A DNA stretch of 64,000 nt from Physella acuta (taxonomy: Eukaryota > Mollusca > Gastropoda > Physidae): positions 1 through 64,000 of the forward strand of contig NW_026731886.1 in NCBI RefSeq assembly GCF_028476545.1. The letters are read 5' to 3'. This document shows positions 61,301 through 64,000 of the stretch, piece by piece; position 1 is the first letter of the stretch; each line of letters opens with the position of its first letter. A model generated the notes under the pieces. It did not search any database. It was given only the letters and a program-made list of their open reading frames with translations, and was not told where the DNA came from. Position numbers and translations under genes: made by a program.

Positions 61301-63655
61301 TGTGTACACTGAATGTGTACACTGAATGTGTACACTTTAAATAGTCAATGTGTAGTTAACATCTAATGGAATCAAATGTTACAGGAGTTAAATGATAGTA
61401 CGTGTATGAACTTAAACACATTGTTGACCTACAAAACTCAGAAAATTAGAAAAAAATCAGTCCAGATAGTGGTCAGATATTTAAGTTATGCCAGTTATAG
61501 GTTCAACAGTTGAACAAAAAAGCTGGCTAAAAGATTTATAGGTGAGAAAGCACTCACTTTTGCCAAATGTGCGGAAGTGCAGTTTGTTGCTCCAGGGTCC
61601 AGCACCACGGGTGGTGTAGGCTTTGATTTTGAAGATGTAGTCCGTGTTCATGTCCAGACTGACTATGTCAATGAAGGCATCAGTGCAGTTCAAGTCTTCC
61701 TCTCTGGTTGGCTCTGATAGCTTGTGGTACGCTATCTGGTACATGACAATGTCACCGTTGCGCAGGTTACGGGCAGGTAGGTCCCAGGTGAGTCTGACGG
61801 AGGTTTCTGTCAGGCCAGTGGCTGTGAAGTTTTGTGGGGCACCAGAGGGGGCTGCAAGTAGAGGAAAGTAACGAATGAAGTGTTGTATATCAATAAAACT
61901 AATGAATGAAGTGTTGTATGTCATTAAAACAAACGAATGAAGTGTTGTACAACCTCCATCAGGTGTGATGAGAGTGGTCACTGCCCGGTCACCGTAGTCC
62001 ACTTCATTTTTAGCTGAGACTCTGAACTCATAGGTTGTGCCTTTGTCTGCAAACAGAAAAACAAAACGCTACAGCTCATGTCCGGGCAGCCGTTAGGACT
62101 AACACATTTGTACAACTTTTAAAAAAAAATTAGCTCGTTAAGACTTGAACCAGTGGAAATAGAATTTACAAAGGTGCACAGCACTGATAGTGTATCTTCA
62201 AGCAACTACTGTAAGACATAGGCAAAAAATTCTTTTATTTTTCTTTTCATCAAAATGGACATAGGAAACTATGATACAGCACTAGGATGAATGATGTTGA
62301 ATAACACAACACTACCATGGAATATGTTCAGTGTACAATATTAGCATGAATGATGTTGAATTTAACAATACTATGATAGAATACATTTTTATTAAAAATA
62401 CTGGCTATAAAATTGACAAAGTTAAACATATGAAAAGCCACTTATGTTAGGAGGTAGAAAATAAAAGAATACATCAAATATAAAAAACAATGAGTTGATT
62501 GGGTGGGTAACATCAGTTGACATAAGGCTAGCTGGCTGCTGGACAGTGCAAACAAGATCTGACCATAGTCAGGTGGGTGACACAACTAGTGACAGAATGT
62601 CATGGGTCATGATTGCATGTGAACAGTCTGTATTCAGTTGTCATCCCCCCCCTCGCTAGGGGAGAATTGTATGTGAACTTTCAGTCTGTATTCAATCTTC
62701 ATCTCTTCCCCCCCCCCCCCCCCCAGTGGAGAATTCCATGTAAACTTCCATTCTATACAGTCTGGTTTAGAATGAACCTGTCCCCCCCCCCCCCTCTATG
62801 GATGATGGATGTGGACTGACCAGTTTGGACCAATGGCTTTTCATATTGTATGGAGGAATGTTCAGCTAGTTTGAGGGGTGTCAGGTCTAACTACTGGGGA
62901 GGTTACCTAGTGTGTTTGTGAGGTAGGAATAGATCTCTGGGTTGAGAATATTCTCCTCATATCTCTCCCCGCGAGGCCCCCAAATTATCTTGTAGTTCTT
63001 GATATCGCCGTGGGTTTCAGCGGGGCGCTGCCAGGTCAGTTTGGCACTGGGTGGGTCTTCTTGTACAAGTTCCACGTTCAGGTTTCTTGGGGGGGATGGA
63101 ACTATGAAGAAAAAAAGGGGGTGGGAGCGTTATCAAATTTTCTTTTCAGATTTAAAAATAACGGGTTAGGTGTTAGATATTGTATAAGTAATGGGAAAAT
63201 TTTCCCCCTAAAGATTTGACAGTTAGTTCTTCAAACGTTACAAGTTAGTTACAAGGTTCACTGTTTAATTTGTTCAGTCATGAGTTATTCCAGTGTTAGG
63301 CTGATTAAAAAACTGTCCAGAAATTGTATGTGTGTGTCTGATCATTGTCCACAACAAACTGTCTAGTGCATGCAACGGGCTACGGCTAGACACATGCAGT
63401 CATTTCCTGTGACATCTCTCTAAGCACTGCCTCAACAAACAGGTATCTACCGGCTCCCTTGGTGGTCAGCACCCTGGCCCTGCTCCTCATCCCGTCCCCC
63501 TTCTTGGTGTAGGCCGCCACCTGCACCAGGTACCGCGTCTCTGGCTTCAGGTTGGTGATGATGGCGCTGGTGACTGATGCTGTGTAGACATCGTAGCTCT
63601 GCTCTCTGACTCCAGAAAGTGGCTCGTCGTTACTGTCCACCTCAATGTAATGGAC
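40335..63655 (-). CDS. Lar: LAR-type receptor protein tyrosine phosphatase (PTPRF/PTPRD/PTPRS orthologue), 3' part
   Basis: Twenty-three coding exons (5' to 3' on minus): 63655-63451, 63101-62907, 62046-61954, 61851-61558, 60765-60478, 59124-59021, 58705-58492, 57218-57052, 55470-55294, 55158-54941, 51895-51777, 50931-50633, 50472-50374, 49207-49088, 48763-48609, 48430-48145, 47919-47826, 44474-44398, 42495-42361, 42162-42037, 41649-41495, 41198-41063, 40403-40335. All junctions are in phase and give 1274 residues. The Ig domains and earlier FN3 domains lie beyond the right edge. Order: FN3 repeats, a juxtamembrane region, one membrane helix, the wedge, D1 and D2, ending LGSFDHYAN. The known receptor is a cell-surface phosphatase guiding axons and organising synapses through heparan-sulphate proteoglycans and liprin-alpha. 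Nearly every intron carries a minisatellite, many including the splice junction. Confidence 0.98.
40832..41085 (-). repeat. 32-bp minisatellite containing the LAR donor at 41063, about 8 copies
   Basis: On the minus strand each unit reads CTATGGTTCAGACAGAG (exon end) then GTCAGTTTTTTCTTG. The authentic exon ends at 41063. With a 32-bp period the frame changes at each copy. Units at the far end are diverged. Confidence 0.95.
41215..41302. repeat. 21-bp repeat, 4 copies, in the LAR intron before the last-but-one exon
   Basis: The unit is AGTCGGATCACATTGTGGAT plus T. Confidence 0.88.
41745..41892. repeat. 17-bp minisatellite, about 9 copies
   Basis: The unit is TAGGCTGCCCATTAGGC, in the LAR intron between the exons at 41649 and 42037. 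Nearly perfect. Confidence 0.93.
42240..42358 (-). repeat. GTGAGT-rich microsatellite next to the LAR donor at 42361
   Basis: Imperfect GAGTGTGT/GTGAGTTG repeats fill the start of the intron. Confidence 0.8.
42515..44310 (-). repeat. 22/26-bp minisatellite, about 75 copies, in a LAR intron
   Basis: The unit is TTGGTAGCCTCAATACAGTC plus AG, with or without an extra GGTT. On the minus strand each unit reads GACTGTATTGAGGCTACC, resembling the true acceptor and exon start 20 bp away (CACTGTTTCAGGGCTACC at 42495). It may therefore derive from that junction, with decay. Confidence 0.93.
44475..47572 (-). repeat. about 43-bp AT-rich minisatellite containing the LAR acceptor at 44474, about 70 copies
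   Basis: On the minus strand each unit contains ATCTAATCACCTAG then ATGAA; the true exon begins ATGAAACAACAAG at 44474. The acceptor and the first five exon bases are thus in every unit. Units differ in an optional ATAAATAATT segment and CCTAG/ACTAG, and longer blocks of several units are themselves repeated. Confidence 0.95.
47736..47860 (-). repeat. 37-bp repeat containing the LAR donor at 47826, 3 copies
   Basis: On the minus strand GGCTTGTCAATATWCTACCAT (exon end) is followed by GTAAGTTTATCTTATT. The first copy is the functional exon end. Confidence 0.93.
48000..48125 (-). repeat. about 33-bp repeat in a LAR intron, about 3-4 copies
   Basis: The unit contains CAAGTGCTGGACAAAATGTC and AGGTAATGACAA. 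It lies close to the donor at 48145, but the junction is not clearly inside the unit. Confidence 0.75.
48845..49087 (-). repeat. about 26-bp minisatellite beginning at the LAR donor at 49088, about 8 copies
   Basis: On the minus strand the intron starts GTACATTTTTCATTTACAGC and the array repeats TTTTTCATTTACAGCTAGTT onward, so the intron start, but not the exon, is in the unit. Confidence 0.88.
49218..50310. repeat. 19-bp minisatellite, about 57 copies, filling a LAR intron
   Basis: The unit is CATTATCTGACCATCTCAA with GAGCATC, CCGTC and CCAAC variants. Variant strings recur in the same order several times, showing block duplication of about 8-10 units. Confidence 0.95.
50901..51352 (-). repeat. 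56-bp minisatellite containing the LAR acceptor at 50931, about 8 copies
   Basis: On the minus strand each unit reads TTTACAG then CCATGATAAGCCACCC, continuing to CAATCCCC. That is the polypyrimidine tract, the acceptor and about 28 bases of the wedge exon. The copy nearest the rest of the exon is the functional one. Confidence 0.95.
51420..51776 (-). repeat. 25-bp minisatellite starting at the LAR donor at 51777, about 14 copies
   Basis: On the minus strand the intron begins GTGAGATACACATTTC and each unit repeats TGAGATACACATTTC plus a CTACCTAC spacer. The donor's +2 to +16 bases are in the unit. Confidence 0.93.
51896..52073 (-). repeat. 19-bp minisatellite ending at the LAR acceptor at 51895, about 8 copies
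   Basis: The unit is GTGGTCAATACAGGACACA; the acceptor (TGTATTGACCACAG on the minus strand) is its last, slightly changed copy. The long-TIR transposon at 52074 inserted at the edge of this array. Confidence 0.92.
52074..54013. mobile_element. long-TIR non-autonomous DNA transposon with TA target duplication (Tc1/mariner-like size and ends)
   Basis: A 1940-bp element lies between TA dinucleotides (52072-52073 and 54014-54015) with ends GAGTCCTT...AAGGACTC. Inverted repeats of about 310-330 bp (about 52074-52401 and 53702-54013) share CCAGCGCTGGACGTGTTCAC-type direct repeats, CGCCGCCACAGTGGTGTACA and TTCCTTTTCCGCGG-type blocks, with many small differences. The 1.3-kb AT-rich interior has no transposase frame. 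TA duplication fits Tc1/mariner, but arms this long are unusual, so the superfamily is tentative. It lies in the LAR intron between the membrane-helix and wedge exons. Confidence 0.85.
54024..54926. repeat. 29-bp minisatellite, about 31 copies
   Basis: The unit is AAGTCATGTCATTGAGTCAG plus ACCTGAGAT, with TTATTCAG and GAGTGAG variants recurring in blocks. It ends about 15 bp from the donor at 54941. Confidence 0.95.
54941..55470 (-). other. LAR membrane-proximal segment and transmembrane helix
   Basis: Exon 55470-55294 encodes the membrane-proximal domain (PYIAARF...LPSEFTLGN...[19 protein letters not shown]), which aligns with vertebrate LAR. Exon 55158-54941 encodes a linker and the membrane helix ([20 protein letters not shown]), followed by RKKNKSK on the cytoplasmic side. 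The polybasic furin site found in vertebrate LAR near this place is not seen. Confidence 0.9.
55475..56730 (-). repeat. 24-30-bp minisatellite next to the LAR acceptor at 55470, about 45 copies
   Basis: The unit is GGATGTAACACATCACATGA plus GGGGGCT, with or without the ACAC segment. On the minus strand units contain TGTTACATCCCAG, close to the real acceptor TGTTACATCCTCAG, so acceptor-like motifs recur through the array. Confidence 0.93.
56850..57047 (-). repeat. 21-bp minisatellite starting at the LAR donor at 57052, about 9 copies
   Basis: The minus-strand unit GGATCTTTAACTCATCTTGAT begins at position +5 of the intron (GTGAGGATCTTTAGC). Confidence 0.92.
57465..58520 (-). repeat. 41-bp minisatellite containing the LAR donor at 58492, about 25 copies
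   Basis: On the minus strand each unit reads CTGGTGACAGAGACATTGAT AGATG (the last 25 exon bases) then GTAAGTTGTCCAACTT. Units are almost identical through about 1 kb. The plus-strand open frames of 270-340 codons are artefacts of the period. Confidence 0.96.
58735..59045 (-). repeat. 26-33-bp degenerate minisatellite containing the LAR donor at 59021, about 9 copies
   Basis: On the minus strand units read GTGTCCAAATATATT (exon end) then GTAAGTATGTC. Several copies have lost GTAAGT. The array fills most of the intron to the next exon at 58705. Confidence 0.92.
59150..60060. repeat. 27-bp minisatellite, about 33 copies
   Basis: The unit is CATTCATTTCATTTAGTCAC plus GTCCTTT, nearly perfect, in the LAR intron upstream of the exon at 59124. 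It does not contain the splice site. Confidence 0.95.
60100..60255. repeat. 27-bp repeat, about 5 copies
   Basis: The unit contains GTAAGTGTTGTGATATGTTA and CACATTG. Same LAR intron as the preceding array. Confidence 0.85.
60740..61215 (-). repeat. about 51-bp minisatellite containing the LAR acceptor at 60765, about 9 copies
   Basis: On the minus strand units read TTACCTCTTGTAG then TGCCACCCCCACCAAAGAAC, the acceptor plus the first exon bases, followed by CTGACTAAAAAATG. One or two units have a small insertion in the TTTTTTT part. Confidence 0.95.
61250..61335. repeat. 15-bp repeat, about 5-6 copies
   Basis: The unit is TGTGTACACTGAATG, in a LAR intron. Confidence 0.88.
62047..62906 (-). 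other. LAR intron, no array or other feature seen
   Basis: Unique AT-rich sequence with short C runs near 62646, 62708 and 62782. No repeat family is recognised; it is one of the few LAR introns without a minisatellite. Confidence 0.6.
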
Positions 63656-63755
63656 CTGTGGAGACACCCATACATTGTATACTTGGCTAATTTAAAACAC
63701 AATGTAATGGTGGAGACACCCATACATTGTATACTTGGCTAATTTAATACACACG
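63641..63755 (-). repeat. two-copy duplication across the LAR acceptor at 63655
   Basis: A roughly 50-bp segment (AATGTAATGG...TGGAGACACCCATACATTGT) spanning the exon start and acceptor is followed upstream by a second copy that lacks the ACCTG part containing the acceptor AG. Confidence 0.88.
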
Positions 63756-64000
63756 TTAATGAGATAAAATAGGTTAAATATCAGGATTATTGGATTGCTT
63801 CTTTATATTTTCAACAGATTTTTTAACCTTTTTAATCAGAGTTTAAAATAGCTTGATCAAATATTTAATAAGAAAGATGATGCATCCATGTATCAGATGT
63901 CTTTTACTTCACTTCACAGACAGTGAATTAGACAGACAAATAGTTAATTAGACAGACAAACAGTGAATTAGACAGACAAATAGTTAATTAGACAGACAAA
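63756..64000. other. LAR intron at the window edge with a 19-bp repeat
   Basis: From about 63918 the unit AGTTAATTAGACAGACAAAT/AGTGAATTAGACAGACAAA repeats about four times to the end of the window. Confidence 0.8.

Larger units (their letters stand above)
57052..63655 (-). other. LAR extracellular FN3 region (eight exons)
   Basis: In protein order: the end of one FN3 ([19 protein letters not shown]), then four FN3 domains starting [38 protein letters not shown] and [13 protein letters not shown], and the beginning of the membrane-proximal domain ([13 protein letters not shown]). The last FN3 contains GSVQHLV, matching the vertebrate LAR signature GGLQHLV. Splice phase 1 at most domain borders is typical of FN3 modules. 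Confidence 0.92.

Overview
The window is animal nuclear DNA, most likely from a mollusc and probably a heterobranch (pulmonate-type) gastropod. It is AT-rich, its genes are split by GT-AG introns, all recognisable proteins are metazoan, and it is full of minisatellites, (TA)n tracts, long poly-C/poly-G runs and CTAGAT-rich spacers. The species call is inference. The genes were identified from remembered protein families; no database was searched.

Layout. 1-2.6 kb: 5' part of a SAMD1-like chromatin protein (minus strand, continues off the left edge). 2.6-11 kb: gene-poor, with large minisatellites and a solo LTR inside a (TA)n tract. 11.07-11.8 kb: an intron-free coding block for an unrecognised coiled-coil protein with an N-myristoylation-type start. 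13.07-13.4 kb: intron-free UQCC2 (complex III assembly). 16.1-20.9 kb: complete PTER (minus, 8 coding exons, 349 aa) whose first intron holds a hAT-type element with two smaller elements nested in it. 21.6-23.1 kb: a second hAT remnant carrying a perfect-TSD MULE-like insertion, lying between the head-to-head genes PTER and PARPBP. 23.3-27.9 kb: PARPBP/PARI (plus, 10 coding exons, 645 aa), ending in a canonical PIP box. 30.8-34.5 kb: a secreted CAP-superfamily protein (plus, 5 coding exons, 225 aa). 40.3-63.7 kb (minus, continues off the right edge): a LAR-type receptor tyrosine phosphatase. Its 23 coding exons join in phase into 1274 residues: FN3 domains, a transmembrane helix, D1 and D2. 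A long 3'UTR probably runs to about 35.2 kb.

The most unusual feature is the relation between minisatellites and splice sites. In at least ten places the tandem-repeat unit contains an authentic exon-intron junction: the last or first bases of an exon plus the adjoining 5' or 3' splice site, repeated 2 to about 70 times into the intron. It occurs in three independent genes (PARPBP, the CAP gene, LAR). Two cases stand out. In PARPBP a 36-bp donor-containing unit is repeated 13 times in frame with the exon. At the end of the same gene, the 36-bp segment coding the PCNA-binding PIP box and the stop codon is itself repeated 11 times in register.
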